Below are positions 1 through 8,116 of a stretch of DNA of 30,280 nucleotides, piece by piece. Both the position numbers and the translations under genes were made by a program. The notes under the pieces are model-generated. The model was not told the DNA's origin. It worked only from the letters and a program-made list of their open reading frames with translations, and searched no databases. Source of the stretch: a virus. The stretch spans positions 1-30,280 of the IMG/VR virus record IMGVR_UViG_3300020141_001026; one strand, written 5' to 3'. The stretch's first letter is position 1. Every line of letters starts with the position of its first letter.

Positions 1-267
1 AATCATTTCACCGATGGACTTTCCTCGAATTTGAAGGAATGCATATTGCACATCAAACAACGGGGCTGTTTTAATATCAATGGCGTCAAAGGTGCATGCT
101 TTAATCACATCACCTACTGCATCCATGACAATGGTAGCATCTTCTGATTCATTTGCCATGATCAACAGTTTCTCTTCCCGCACAACATATGGACGATACT
201 TCACTTCTTGCTGTGTGTACGGCAATTTCATAATATACGACGGCACTTTAATCATAGGTATAGACAT
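1..267 (-). CDS. gp26: Baseplate hub assembly protein gp26 (3' end outside window)
   Basis: Only the first 89 codons are in the window; the gene runs off the left edge. The N-terminus has the pattern of the T4 gp26 family (Pfam T4_baseplate): a short start with IKVPSY, then a KYRPYVVREEKLLIMA-type stretch around residues 22-37. In T4, gp26 acts in assembling the central baseplate hub. The start at 267 is supported by an AGGAG ribosome site five bases upstream. It follows the gp54-like gene after an 18-base gap in the same minus-strand operon, so these baseplate genes are probably co-transcribed. Family assignment is from remembered sequence pattern; only the N-terminal third to half (T4 gp26 is 208 residues) can be judged. 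Confidence 0.8.
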   Translation of the reverse strand, partial: MSIPMIKVPSYIMKLPYTQQEVKYRPYVVREEKLLIMANESEDATIVMDAVGDVIKACTFDAIDIKTAPLFDVQYAFLQIRGKSIGEMI

Positions 268-285
268 AATTTCTCCTGAATGTAA

Positions 286-1260
286 TTATCCACCAAAACG
301 TTTTCCAAGGCCCATCGCCTTGGATTGTAAATCTGCTCCTAATCCAGAAAGTTTCTGGGTGGGAATTTTATCTGTGAATTTCTCCAATTTCTTTGATAAT
401 GCGCTATTGATACCATTTACAATTTTTTCATCCAGTGAATCTGTTTCATTCACAGACGATGTCCAATATTTGTATGTGAATGTGACATTTACACGATGAA
501 CACCAATGCTTGAATAGGACACAGGCATCACGTTTATTGCCCGAGGCCAACATTCTTGTAGTTGAATACTGTATGCAATGGTTTCTGTATCACGAAACAA
601 TTCAAGCAGTGGATTTAACACTTTACTTGCACCTGCGGTAATTTGAGTTTTCACTTTATTTGTGAGTTCATCAACTTTACGTGTCCCGGCTGTTAACGCC
701 TTGCTCAGGGCAATTCCAGCTAAATTATTTTTTTCGCCGATGTCTCTTACAGCAGCACCCAATCCAATATCCGCCTGTGTTGGACTCCAATTTAATATTT
801 TTTCACCAGGAATTCCTGCAGGTATCAGCGCATGCAACGTTATAGTTCCTTTATAATCATCATACCAACCCACCTCGCGCCCTTTGTATGCGGGATCCAC
901 ACACAACTCCATCCATTTCTCCATTATAATTCTGGGAGTCCAATCGGTGTCAACATAAAATTGCAATGTTATGCTATCACCCATATAATCTGCTGTGTGT
1001 GCTCGCTGTTCATTCAGCCCGTTGATTCGTAAAGTTCGTGTTCCAATAGTTTTTCCAGGAAATGCAGCATCTTCACACAACAACATTAAATCCTGTATGC
1101 CTTGTATGGATTCAATATCTCCCAAGCCTTTCGGAGGGCTATTAAATTGTACAAAAAATCTTTCTGTGCGTGCTAAATTTCGCGTTTTAACCAACGAGAT
1201 GAAATTCTGTAAGGTTGGTGGATTGATTTTACCAATTGTAACTACAGGGGGATTGGCCAT
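286..1260 (-). CDS. gp54: gp54-like baseplate tail-tube initiator
   Basis: 324 residues, close to T4 gp54 (320). Residues about 28-147 and 223-270 look like the two halves of the gp19/gp54 tail-tube fold: an LARTERFFVQF strand, a CEDAAFPG loop, a GDSITLQFYVD strand, a WMELCVDP helix, then a C-terminal ECWPRAINVMPVSYSS and VNVTFTYKYW strand pair. Between them lies an Ala/Lys-rich, probably helical segment (about 148-222) not expected in the tube subunit itself. In T4, gp54 sits with gp48 on top of the baseplate and starts tube polymerisation. The start overlaps the stop of the upstream gene by one base (TAATG). A tube (gp19) paralogue is the main alternative, but length, insert and baseplate neighbours favour gp54. 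Confidence 0.65.
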   Translation of the reverse strand: MANPPVVTIGKINPPTLQNFISLVKTRNLARTERFFVQFNSPPKGLGDIESIQGIQDLMLLCEDAAFPGKTIGTRTLRINGLNEQRAHTADYMGDSITLQFYVDTDWTPRIIMEKWMELCVDPAYKGREVGWYDDYKGTITLHALIPAGIPGEKILNWSPTQADIGLGAAVRDIGEKNNLAGIALSKALTAGTRKVDELTNKVKTQITAGASKVLNPLLELFRDTETIAYSIQLQECWPRAINVMPVSYSSIGVHRVNVTFTYKYWTSSVNETDSLDEKIVNGINSALSKKLEKFTDKIPTQKLSGLGADLQSKAMGLGKRFGG

Positions 1261-1853
1261 TACATTTTGCTCCGTGTGTCGTTGTAAACTTGTTGTTTTG
1301 TTCCCTTCATGAAATTATCAAGCGGTAACATCACGGATTTTTTCCAATCTTTAGGATGCAATCTCATGAATCGGGATTCAACTTGGGTGTACAGATACCG
1401 TTTCACACATGCTTGAATTCCAGGAAATCTTGCAACATTGTTCAATAAACTCCAGCGAAGGCGGAGTTTTGTTGTTTTCGTCATCACTTTGTCATCTGAT
1501 AATTTCATCAATTGTGTCAACAATCTCATACGTAACATTGGTGGTAAATAATGGAAATTGATCGCGTAAAATCCCCCTGGCACTTTATTGAATGGAATCA
1601 CCAAAGGTACCGTATCATAATATGGCAATTTATCTTTAGTTTTAGGATCATACACAAAGATATACATCTCGCCCACAATGATGTTGTTCACAAACTCGCC
1701 TATCTCACTCTTGAAAATTTTCTGAGAACGAATGGTTGACAATCCTAGTTGTTTAATCAAGTCCATGTACCACCTGGCCGCCCGTTCAGGATTCTGAATT
1801 GGCTTATCTAGTTCATTTTCACGTTTACTGATCGCATCAAAAATATTAGGCAT
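1260..1853 (-). CDS. Conserved T4-like phage protein of unknown function
   Basis: 197 residues, basic and soluble, with no signal peptide or membrane segment. A central stretch (about residues 60-110) contains GEMYIFVYDPKTKDKLPYYD followed by a PLVIPF strand, a GGFYAINFHYLPP stretch and a LRMRLL helix. I remember very similar proteins in other aquatic T4-like phages, next to tail or head-completion genes, but no established function. It lies between gp4 and the gp54-like gene, suggesting a role in virion assembly. No clear Shine-Dalgarno site precedes the start. A CATAAATA late-promoter-like octamer lies 82 bases upstream. Its position in the operon could suggest a hub assembly factor (gp51 is nearby in T4), but I see no residue-level support for that. 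Confidence 0.75.
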   Translation of the reverse strand: MPNIFDAISKRENELDKPIQNPERAARWYMDLIKQLGLSTIRSQKIFKSEIGEFVNNIIVGEMYIFVYDPKTKDKLPYYDTVPLVIPFNKVPGGFYAINFHYLPPMLRMRLLTQLMKLSDDKVMTKTTKLRLRWSLLNNVARFPGIQACVKRYLYTQVESRFMRLHPKDWKKSVMLPLDNFMKGTKQQVYNDTRSKM

Positions 1854-1933
1854 ATAGTGGTGAAATTGGGGGCTTGACTACTACTTGACAAGGTGTTAAC
1901 ATTACTATGTCTGGGATAACATGAATAACTATA

Positions 1934-2401
1934 CTATTTATGTGAGTTATGTAAAAGACCCAAGTCTTTCTCCGTGATCAGCATGAAGTTCCATCCGTTA
2001 TTCGATGCTGCAGCACGTGCTGCTTCCCACTTGGCATTGTTCACAGCCCATTGGTACACTTCATTGATGAAGTTTTTTGTTTTCCTTTTCGGGATCACGG
2101 GTTCCTGAGTGAAACGAAACGGCTTCACTTCAATGAGGTATTTTTTTATTTCTCCATTCTTGTTTCGAATTTTAATGAAAAAATCCACGAAATAGCGATG
2201 CATTTTATTGTCCAATGGACTTCGATAGGGAATGACAACTTCTTCACTCCCCCATTGCAACACACTGGTATTTAAATCACACCAATTCATGAAACGTAAC
2301 TCATAACTTGACCGATATGTGATGCCAGTGACATCACCTAGATATTTTTGAGGATGTTTAGGGGTGTAGGTTCCTTTGTAGGTGTCTTTTGTATATGCCA
2401 T
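1934..2401 (-). CDS. gp4: Head-completion protein gp4, PD-(D/E)XK nuclease fold
   Basis: 155 residues, matching T4 gp4 (about 150). The N-terminus has the family pattern YTPKHPQKYLG, then YRSSYELRFMNWCD and a SEEVVIPY strand. A nuclease-type active site can be read as E34, D73 (VDFFI) and E91-V-K93 (LIEVKP), the PD-(D/E)XK arrangement. T4 gp4 is needed after DNA packaging to finish the head so that tails can join. The gene is the first of the minus-strand block and diverges from gp48. No good ribosome site is visible: the nearest AAGG is about 18 bases from the ATG. Its start overlaps the opposing late promoter of gp48. All proposed catalytic residues are present, so the gene looks intact. 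Confidence 0.85.
   Translation of the reverse strand: MAYTKDTYKGTYTPKHPQKYLGDVTGITYRSSYELRFMNWCDLNTSVLQWGSEEVVIPYRSPLDNKMHRYFVDFFIKIRNKNGEIKKYLIEVKPFRFTQEPVIPKRKTKNFINEVYQWAVNNAKWEAARAAASNNGWNFMLITEKDLGLLHNSHK
1935..1942 (-). promoter_or_regulatory. Candidate late promoter (CATAAATA) for the 1853 gene
   Basis: Read on the minus strand, the octamer CATAAATA differs from the T4 late core TATAAATA by one base. It overlaps the gp4 stop codon and lies 82 bases before the start at 1853, in the 80-base gap between the two genes. One mismatch in AT-rich DNA is easily met by chance, so this is tentative. Confidence 0.35.
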
Positions 2402-2408
2402 ATAAATA
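2401..2408 (+). promoter_or_regulatory. T4-type late promoter upstream of gp48
   Basis: Perfect TATAAATA, the core recognised by the T4 late sigma factor gp55. Transcription would begin near 2414, giving a leader of about 25 bases with an AGGA ribosome site at 2430-2433 before the ATG at 2440. It is the first + strand element before the long baseplate run and overlaps the start codon of the divergent gp4 gene. Confidence 0.75.
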
Positions 2409-2433
2409 ATGTTGAAAGACCTTATTCATCAGG

Positions 2434-2441
2434 ATATTTAT
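2434..2441 (-). promoter_or_regulatory. Candidate late promoter (CATAAATA) for gp4
   Basis: Minus-strand CATAAATA, one base off the T4 late core. Transcription would begin near 2427, about 27 bases before the gp4 ATG at 2401. It overlaps the gp48 start codon, mirroring the gp48 promoter that overlaps the gp4 start. Confidence 0.45.
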
Positions 2442-3606
2442 GGCAGATCCAAAAAGTCCGTATAGTGCTGTGGAACAGAATGATCGTGCGCTAGCAGCAG
2501 GTGCTGCATCCTTGACATCAGCAAATCAAGGAAAGGCAGGAGCCTTCAATGTATTCCGGTATCCTAGTGATTTAGGCTCGGACCAACATCCGCATTATCT
2601 CATGTTTTTCATCACGGTTCGAGAAAGTGATATTTCCAAAGGTGAGCTAGCAACTTTAAAAAACGATTCTGTACAATTTGATTTCAGCCAGAACAATTCA
2701 GGTGTTGATAAAAGTACTGAATCTGCTGTAGGTTTCGGTGTTGCGACTAGCGCAGTAGGAGCATTACAAACGCTCAAAACAGTTAGTTCAACAGTATCTT
2801 CAAACGTGTTGGCAGCAACTAGCAGTCAGGCTGCAGCAGATACTGCAGGTGCTGCTGCAGGTGTTACTGCGGGGGGTGTTGTAGGTGGCGCGTCAGCGCT
2901 GACACTAGGACTCCTTGGCCAAGGAAGCGATCAAATTACGTTGAAAACGGCGATTGCTTTGTACATGACAGGTAAACCAAGTGTTCAGTATCAAGCCAAT
3001 TGGGCTGATGAGGATATTGGTATTGTTGGAGGAATAAGTAAAACTTTGGCAGGCATGAGCGCGTCAGATGGCATAGGCAGCTTGATAGAAGGAGGATTAA
3101 AAGGTGTTGGGGGTGGGATGGCATCATATGTGTTAACACAGGCACAGAAAGGTGGAGATTTTGGAGGTTTAGGTAATGCTGGCGCAGCTTTTTCAGCAGC
3201 AGCTGGAGTTACTCAGAATCCTTTCAAAGCACAATTGTTCAAGAGTATGGGCTTTCGTAAATTTTCATATGAATATGTGTTTTTACCGAGAAATATTACA
3301 GAGTACAAAGAAACACAAAATATTATTAAAACATTCAAGGTATATATGCATCCAACATTAGGCGTGGGTAAATTCATTTTAAATTATCCCGCGGAATTCA
3401 CGATTGCATATTTTCATAAAGCTGATAGAAATAAAGAACTGTATAAAATTTCCAATTGTGCATTGACGAATTTGTCCATTGAATATGGTGGAACGGATTT
3501 CACAACATTCAAGGAAACGGCTGGATATCCTACTGAAATTTCCATGAAATTGGAATTTACTGAACTTGAAGTGCTTTCACGCGAGCGTATCGAGGCGGGC
3601 TACTAA
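2440..3606 (+). CDS. gp48: Baseplate tail-tube cap gp48
   Basis: 388 residues (T4 gp48 is 364). The N-terminal FRYPSDLGSDQHPHYLMFFI stretch (about residues 39-60) and the C-terminal region with FRKFSYEYVFLPRN, an IIKTFKVYMHP segment and LNYPAEFTIAYF are typical of T4-like gp48. The middle (about 90-265) is rich in Ala, Gly, Ser and Thr and looks variable. gp48 sits on the central baseplate dome and, with gp54, forms the platform on which the tube grows. The stop codon overlaps the gp53 start by one base (TAATG), suggesting coupled translation. It heads the plus-strand baseplate operon behind a perfect late promoter. Confidence 0.88.
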   Translation: MADPKSPYSAVEQNDRALAAGAASLTSANQGKAGAFNVFRYPSDLGSDQHPHYLMFFITVRESDISKGELATLKNDSVQFDFSQNNSGVDKSTESAVGFGVATSAVGALQTLKTVSSTVSSNVLAATSSQAAADTAGAAAGVTAGGVVGGASALTLGLLGQGSDQITLKTAIALYMTGKPSVQYQANWADEDIGIVGGISKTLAGMSASDGIGSLIEGGLKGVGGGMASYVLTQAQKGGDFGGLGNAGAAFSAAAGVTQNPFKAQLFKSMGFRKFSYEYVFLPRNITEYKETQNIIKTFKVYMHPTLGVGKFILNYPAEFTIAYFHKADRNKELYKISNCALTNLSIEYGGTDFTTFKETAGYPTEISMKLEFTELEVLSRERIEAGY

Positions 3607-4310
3607 TGTCATATTTTTCCAAGTTTCCACGATATCTTACCAATGCCGGTGATAGAAAAAACATCATCATCACGGATTTTTTTCGTCGAACCCGTTTAGG
3701 AAATGCATTCGAGGAATATTCGGTATTTTTATTACCGTATTTAGTTGAAGATCGTGAAACTCCAGAAATGGTGTCTAACAAGTTTTACAACAATCCGTTG
3801 TACCATTGGGTGATTTTAGCGGTCAATAACATTGTGGATCCCCGAACAGAATGGATCATGTCTGATACACAATTATATCACATGATATTTGAAAAATATG
3901 ATTTTACGCTTACAGTACCTGATACATCGGTGTTTTCATTGAATGATGAAGTGACAAGTTCTACCGGAGGAACGTTTATTGTGACAGATGTAGGCTCTAC
4001 GTCAATTCAATTGCATTCAGTAAACGGCCCCGTAAATTTAGCAACATCTGATTTTTTAAATAACGAAACACAAAATATTCAACTCATAACAATTGTTGCA
4101 GTTACAGATCCAACTGAAGGTGTCCATCATTATCTGGATTCTGAAACGTCATTGATTGTTGATTATGATGCGAATGATCCCAATGTAGCCCCTATCACGA
4201 ATTTTCAATATGAACAAGATGTGAATGAAAAAAAACGTGTTGTCCGGGTACTGGATGCAAAATATCTAGATCAGTTTGTTAGAGATTTTGAAAATATCAT
4301 TAATAGATAA
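3606..4310 (+). CDS. gp53: Baseplate wedge protein gp53
   Basis: 234 residues (T4 gp53 is 196). The N-terminal half has the gp53 pattern: SYFSKFPRY start, a DFFRRTRLGN segment, YLVEDRETPEMVSNKFYNNP followed by YHWVILAVNNIVDP, then a WIMSD turn. In T4 this protein links neighbouring wedges at the inner baseplate and its addition permits wedges to close around the hub. A Thr/Ser/Val-rich stretch of about 60 residues (about 105-165) precedes the C-terminal FQYEQDVNEKKRVVRVLD segment and may be a small inserted beta domain that accounts for the extra length. The gene starts on the last base of the gp48 stop and is followed after two bases by the hub gene. Confidence 0.88.
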   Translation: MSYFSKFPRYLTNAGDRKNIIITDFFRRTRLGNAFEEYSVFLLPYLVEDRETPEMVSNKFYNNPLYHWVILAVNNIVDPRTEWIMSDTQLYHMIFEKYDFTLTVPDTSVFSLNDEVTSSTGGTFIVTDVGSTSIQLHSVNGPVNLATSDFLNNETQNIQLITIVAVTDPTEGVHHYLDSETSLIVDYDANDPNVAPITNFQYEQDVNEKKRVVRVLDAKYLDQFVRDFENIINR

Positions 4311-4312
4311 TC

Positions 4313-5668
4313 ATGGCTGATCAAACAACTCCACCTGTTGTAAATCTTGATAGCGTGAATGAAGCCGGTGATGTCATCACTGAAGAAATCTTCATTACCG
4401 CTGCCAATGGAAACAATTATGACATCAGAAATTTCTGTCTTGCCGTAACATTGTTTGAAGATGTTTTTTCCAATGTTATGATGGGGAATGCAGTCATTGC
4501 AGATGCTGCCAACTTAATTGGAAAAATCCCGTTGCAGGGAGCTGAATACATCACATTCACATATAAAACACCGTCATTCAAAGAGAAAATTTCCAAGACA
4601 TTTTACATCAATAAAATTGGAGATAGATTTTTCTCATCCAATGATCGGCAAGCAGGATATGTGTTGTCATTCATTTCCATTGAAGGATATTTAGATAACA
4701 CGTTGACCATCTCAAAAAAATATTCCGATACAACTGATAATATTGTCAGTAAAATATTCAATGAATATCTGAAAACAACTAGGCACATTAAAAAATCAGG
4801 TACAACTGCCACCAATTTCAAGAAAGGATTGGGATCAAGTGCAACTGTTGTAGTTCCTTATTGGAATCCATTCAAGGTGATCAATTGGGCAACATCACGT
4901 AGTTTTGGTAGTGCTGCTGAAGCACCCAACTTTGTGTTTTACGAATCAAACAAAGGATTTTATTTTACTAGTATTGAAGAACTGGCGTCTAAACAACGTG
5001 AATCGAAAAAATTATTTGCTGAATATGTGTATTTTCCTGGTGCGAAAATGATACAGGGAAATCCTAAATCCAAGTTCACATATACGAAACCAGAATTATT
5101 ACAACAATACAGTCGTGTGCGCAGTATGAAACCGTTCAACATGGCGGATACATTGAAAGCACAAGATTATGGATATCATGCAAGTAAATTGATTTCTTTT
5201 GATGTGACATTGAAACGACCTACAGAACATGTGTTTGATTATTACAATCAGTTCAAGACATTTAAACATTTTGAAGAAGAAAATCATCCAACATTTTCAC
5301 AATCGACATTTCGGAATCCAGATGCCAACCGAGTTGTCTTGACAAAATATCATAAAATTCATAATGATGCAAAAGATCCGTTGTTTCAAAAATGGGCATT
5401 GCAAAGAAATAGTCTCATGTATGATTTAAGCAATTTAAAAATTGAAATTGAAGTGCCAGGACGAACGGACATTGAAGTGGGGCGGTTGGTGAATTTCTTG
5501 TATCCTAAAAATATAGATAAGAATGCAGCTGATTTGGCTGAAGATACATTGGATCCATACATGTCAGGTATTTACATGATCACGGCAATACGCCATGAAT
5601 TTGTGTTGAATAAACATACCATGTACATGGAGTTAGTTAAAGATTCATTTAAACGAGAATTAAAATAA
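4313..5668 (+). CDS. gp27: gp27-like baseplate hub protein
   Basis: 451 residues (T4 gp27 is 391). It lies directly before gp5, its structural partner in T4-like spikes, with one base between stop and start. The N-terminal half (about 20-150) reads as beta-barrel hub sequence: EEIFITAANGNNYDIRNF, a LFEDVFSNVMMGN stretch, then an ISKTFYINKIGDRFF strand. The C-terminal half ends in a domain with FLYPKNIDKN and YMITAIRHEF, the latter typical of the last hub strand in related phages. Trimeric hubs of this type hold gp5 below and the tube above. Sequence divergence from T4 is large, so the name rests on fold-like pattern plus position. No strong ribosome site is visible; coupling to gp53 is likely. 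Confidence 0.7.
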   Translation: MADQTTPPVVNLDSVNEAGDVITEEIFITAANGNNYDIRNFCLAVTLFEDVFSNVMMGNAVIADAANLIGKIPLQGAEYITFTYKTPSFKEKISKTFYINKIGDRFFSSNDRQAGYVLSFISIEGYLDNTLTISKKYSDTTDNIVSKIFNEYLKTTRHIKKSGTTATNFKKGLGSSATVVVPYWNPFKVINWATSRSFGSAAEAPNFVFYESNKGFYFTSIEELASKQRESKKLFAEYVYFPGAKMIQGNPKSKFTYTKPELLQQYSRVRSMKPFNMADTLKAQDYGYHASKLISFDVTLKRPTEHVFDYYNQFKTFKHFEEENHPTFSQSTFRNPDANRVVLTKYHKIHNDAKDPLFQKWALQRNSLMYDLSNLKIEIEVPGRTDIEVGRLVNFLYPKNIDKNAADLAEDTLDPYMSGIYMITAIRHEFVLNKHTMYMELVKDSFKRELK

Positions 5669-5669
5669 T

Positions 5670-8099
5670 ATGACAATGAATAATTTTTTCAATACAACAG
5701 GATTTCATTGGTGGATGGGTGTTGTGGAGGATCGAATGGATCCTCTGTATCTCGGTCGGTGTCGTGTTCGTATTCTGGGATTTCACAACAAAGACAAGAC
5801 CATTTTACCTACAGTGGATCTACCATGGGCCACGCCCATTCAGCCCATCACTTCAGCCGCCATCAGTGGTGTGGGAACGGCACCTGTTGGTCCTGTTGAA
5901 GGCACGTGGATTGTAGGATTTTTCGCTGATGGTGATGATTGTCAACAACCTGTGATGATGGGTACATTTGCAGGTATTCCTCAAAGTGAGTATGAACAAA
6001 AAATTCCTAGCAATGAAGGATTCCGTGATCCCAATAAAAAATATCCACTTGAACTGCTGTTGGATGAACCTGATACAAATCGACTGGCTCGGAATCAAGG
6101 CATCACAGACACCATAGTTCAAAAGAAAAAAGATGCGCTGGATGAGGGAATTGACATAGCATTTTCTGGAACATGGGATCAACCGAAAATTCCATATGGC
6201 GCAAAATATCCTTACAATCATGTCACGTTCACTGAAAGCGGTCACGTTATTGAATTGGATGATAGTCCTTCAGCCGAGCGTGTTCATGTGTATCATAAAG
6301 CAGGAAGTTTCGTGGAAATTGACCGTGGTGGCTCCATGGTTCGGAGAATCGTGGGCAATGATTATCAAATCATTGATTGCAACGAATACATTCATATCCG
6401 CGGAAAAGCTAACATCACAGTGGATGGATCATGCAACATCTACGTGAAAAACAATTGTAATTTACAAGTTGATGGCAATTTGAAAGCGCATGCTCACGGC
6501 AACATTGAGATGAAAGCAGGAAAGAAAATGTTGTTAACAGCAAAGGAAAACATTGAAATTAAAACTGATGCTAATTTCAACGTGGATGCGTCCAACATCA
6601 TTAACATGAAATCGTTGAAGGGCATGAATTTAACAGGAACATTGAAAACTACAATTGCCAGTCCCATCACTGAAGTTGCCATGTTGAAAATGAATGCCAT
6701 GGGTATCACACCTGTACCTCCGGTGCCGCCGGTGTTTGTATCTCCCAGTACAATCAGCAGCAAATCTCCAACAGAACCCACCATTTCTGATCCAGCATTT
6801 GCGTTGACTGCTGAAGATAGAGAGAAAATCAAAAAAGAAATTGTCATTGCCGAACAATCTTCCGATGTCACATCACGTGAATTTGTAGCGCTAAAACAGC
6901 AAGAACTTGACACCAATGAACGTGTCTCCATTGATGCACCTGAGCCGCTGCCTCCGGTGGTGGCATGTGAGGCAGCAAAGAAAGTTGTGGAAACTGCCAA
7001 GTTAGATGTTCTCGTCACTGAAACGGAAGACAAGAATTATGGAGGTAAACAGGGAGGTGAAATCACCCCTGTGGGACAAGCTGGAAGAATTGATGAAATG
7101 TTACGTATTGCCGGCAATGATAATACAGCACGGCGCAAGAGTTCTAGAACAGGAACAGGGGATCCTTGGTGTGCTGCAGCGGTATCAACTTGGTGGAAAA
7201 CAGCAGGATTGCCCATACCCCCGAAAGGTGCTGCTTCATGCGCCGCATGGGATGCTTGGGCCAAGGAAAAGAAATTATATTCTACGACACCAAAAATTGG
7301 TGCGGCAGCAATCTATTATAACGAAAAAGGCCTCGCATTTCACATTGGTATTGTGGCAGCAATTGATGCAAAAGGTAAGGTGACCACTATCGAAGGAAAC
7401 ACAAGCGGTAAAGGATTCAACCGTGATGGTGGCGGATGTTTCGTGAAAACACCTAATCCCGGTACACATTATCCAAAAGCATTCGTACATGTCCCAGAAA
7501 AACGTGTGCCTCCAGAAGCTACCACAATAGATTCAGCATGCATGTCCGCTGAAATGAAGGCATATGTTGAGAAATTGAAAGGAACCATGCCTGAAAAAGT
7601 TCGTGCACAAATTCCTGAGGTGGTGTGTAAATTTGCCATCAACACCCCGCTTCGATTAGCACACTTTTTGGCACAAATTGCACATGAAAGTAGCAATTTC
7701 AAATATGTTCGAGAAATTGCCAGTGGAAAAGCCTATGAAGGAAGAAAGGATCTAGGAAACACTCAGCCAGGAGATGGTCCTCGGTATAAAGGACGGGGCT
7801 ACATACAGTTGACTGGTCGCGTGAATTATCGAGCATTCAGTAAGTTTGTGCCAGAAAACTGTGAAGAAAATCCTGAATTGGTGGCGGACAAATATCCAAT
7901 GTTGTCTGCTGCTTGGTTCTGGACTCGGCCAAGATTGCTATCAGGTGCTTCATGTTTGTCATGTTCAGACAAGGGAGATAATCCTGAAACAGTTCTATTG
8001 GTTTCTAAATTGGTGAATGGTGTTAACAAAGTCACGAAGTTGCCAAATGGATTGCCTGATAGACAAAGCAAATTCAATACATTTAATTCGCTTGCATAA
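5670..8099 (+). CDS. gp5: Spike protein gp5 with two wall hydrolase domains (CHAP and GH19)
   Basis: 809 residues against 575 for T4 gp5. Residues 1-105 form the gp5 OB-fold domain (GRCRVRILGFHNKDK, then LPWATPIQP and a GTWIVGFFADGDDCQQPVMMG ending). Residues about 185-340 are beta-helix spike sequence with short alternating strands (GHVIELDD, GNDYQIIDCNEYIHIRG, then repeats such as NLQVDGNLKAHAHGNIEMKA). A Pro-rich linker follows. Residues about 470-600 form a CHAP amidase/endopeptidase domain with a readable C501, H558, N577 triad. Residues about 620-809 form a GH19 lysozyme/chitinase-like domain with catalytic HES (E673) and the RYKGRGYIQLTGRVNY signature. The T4-type GH24 lysozyme between OB fold and helix is absent. 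This protein should pierce the outer membrane and cut peptidoglycan. Confidence 0.9.
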   Translation: MTMNNFFNTTGFHWWMGVVEDRMDPLYLGRCRVRILGFHNKDKTILPTVDLPWATPIQPITSAAISGVGTAPVGPVEGTWIVGFFADGDDCQQPVMMGTFAGIPQSEYEQKIPSNEGFRDPNKKYPLELLLDEPDTNRLARNQGITDTIVQKKKDALDEGIDIAFSGTWDQPKIPYGAKYPYNHVTFTESGHVIELDDSPSAERVHVYHKAGSFVEIDRGGSMVRRIVGNDYQIIDCNEYIHIRGKANITVDGSCNIYVKNNCNLQVDGNLKAHAHGNIEMKAGKKMLLTAKENIEIKTDANFNVDASNIINMKSLKGMNLTGTLKTTIASPITEVAMLKMNAMGITPVPPVPPVFVSPSTISSKSPTEPTISDPAFALTAEDREKIKKEIVIAEQSSDVTSREFVALKQQELDTNERVSIDAPEPLPPVVACEAAKKVVETAKLDVLVTETEDKNYGGKQGGEITPVGQAGRIDEMLRIAGNDNTARRKSSRTGTGDPWCAAAVSTWWKTAGLPIPPKGAASCAAWDAWAKEKKLYSTTPKIGAAAIYYNEKGLAFHIGIVAAIDAKGKVTTIEGNTSGKGFNRDGGGCFVKTPNPGTHYPKAFVHVPEKRVPPEATTIDSACMSAEMKAYVEKLKGTMPEKVRAQIPEVVCKFAINTPLRLAHFLAQIAHESSNFKYVREIASGKAYEGRKDLGNTQPGDGPRYKGRGYIQLTGRVNYRAFSKFVPENCEENPELVADKYPMLSAAWFWTRPRLLSGASCLSCSDKGDNPETVLLVSKLVNGVNKVTKLPNGLPDRQSKFNTFNSLA

Positions 8100-8102
8100 C
8101 CA

Positions 8103-8110
8103 TATAAATA
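8103..8110 (+). promoter_or_regulatory. Late-promoter-like TATAAATA before gp25
   Basis: Perfect TATAAATA in the 17-base gap between gp5 and gp25. The predicted transcription start (about 8116) falls at the gp25 ATG (8117), which would make a nearly leaderless message. No Shine-Dalgarno site is present. Either it is used this way, or it matches by chance. Confidence 0.4.
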
Positions 8111-8116
8111 TTACAT

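Noticed and set aside
80-499. Plus-strand open frame over gp26 and gp54
   Set aside because: It overlaps two minus-strand genes with strong family patterns and has no recognisable protein sequence.
1874-1913. TTGACT and TTGACA boxes suggesting a + strand sigma70-type promoter
   Set aside because: No -10 better than four of six at 16-18 base spacing, and the transcript would run antisense to gp4. The CTTGAC-TACTA-CTTGAC direct repeat is noted but unexplained.
6494-7033. A 179-codon open frame antisense to the gp5 spike
   Set aside because: It lies opposite the beta-helix, linker and pre-CHAP region of gp5, is Ser/Val-rich, and shows no family pattern.
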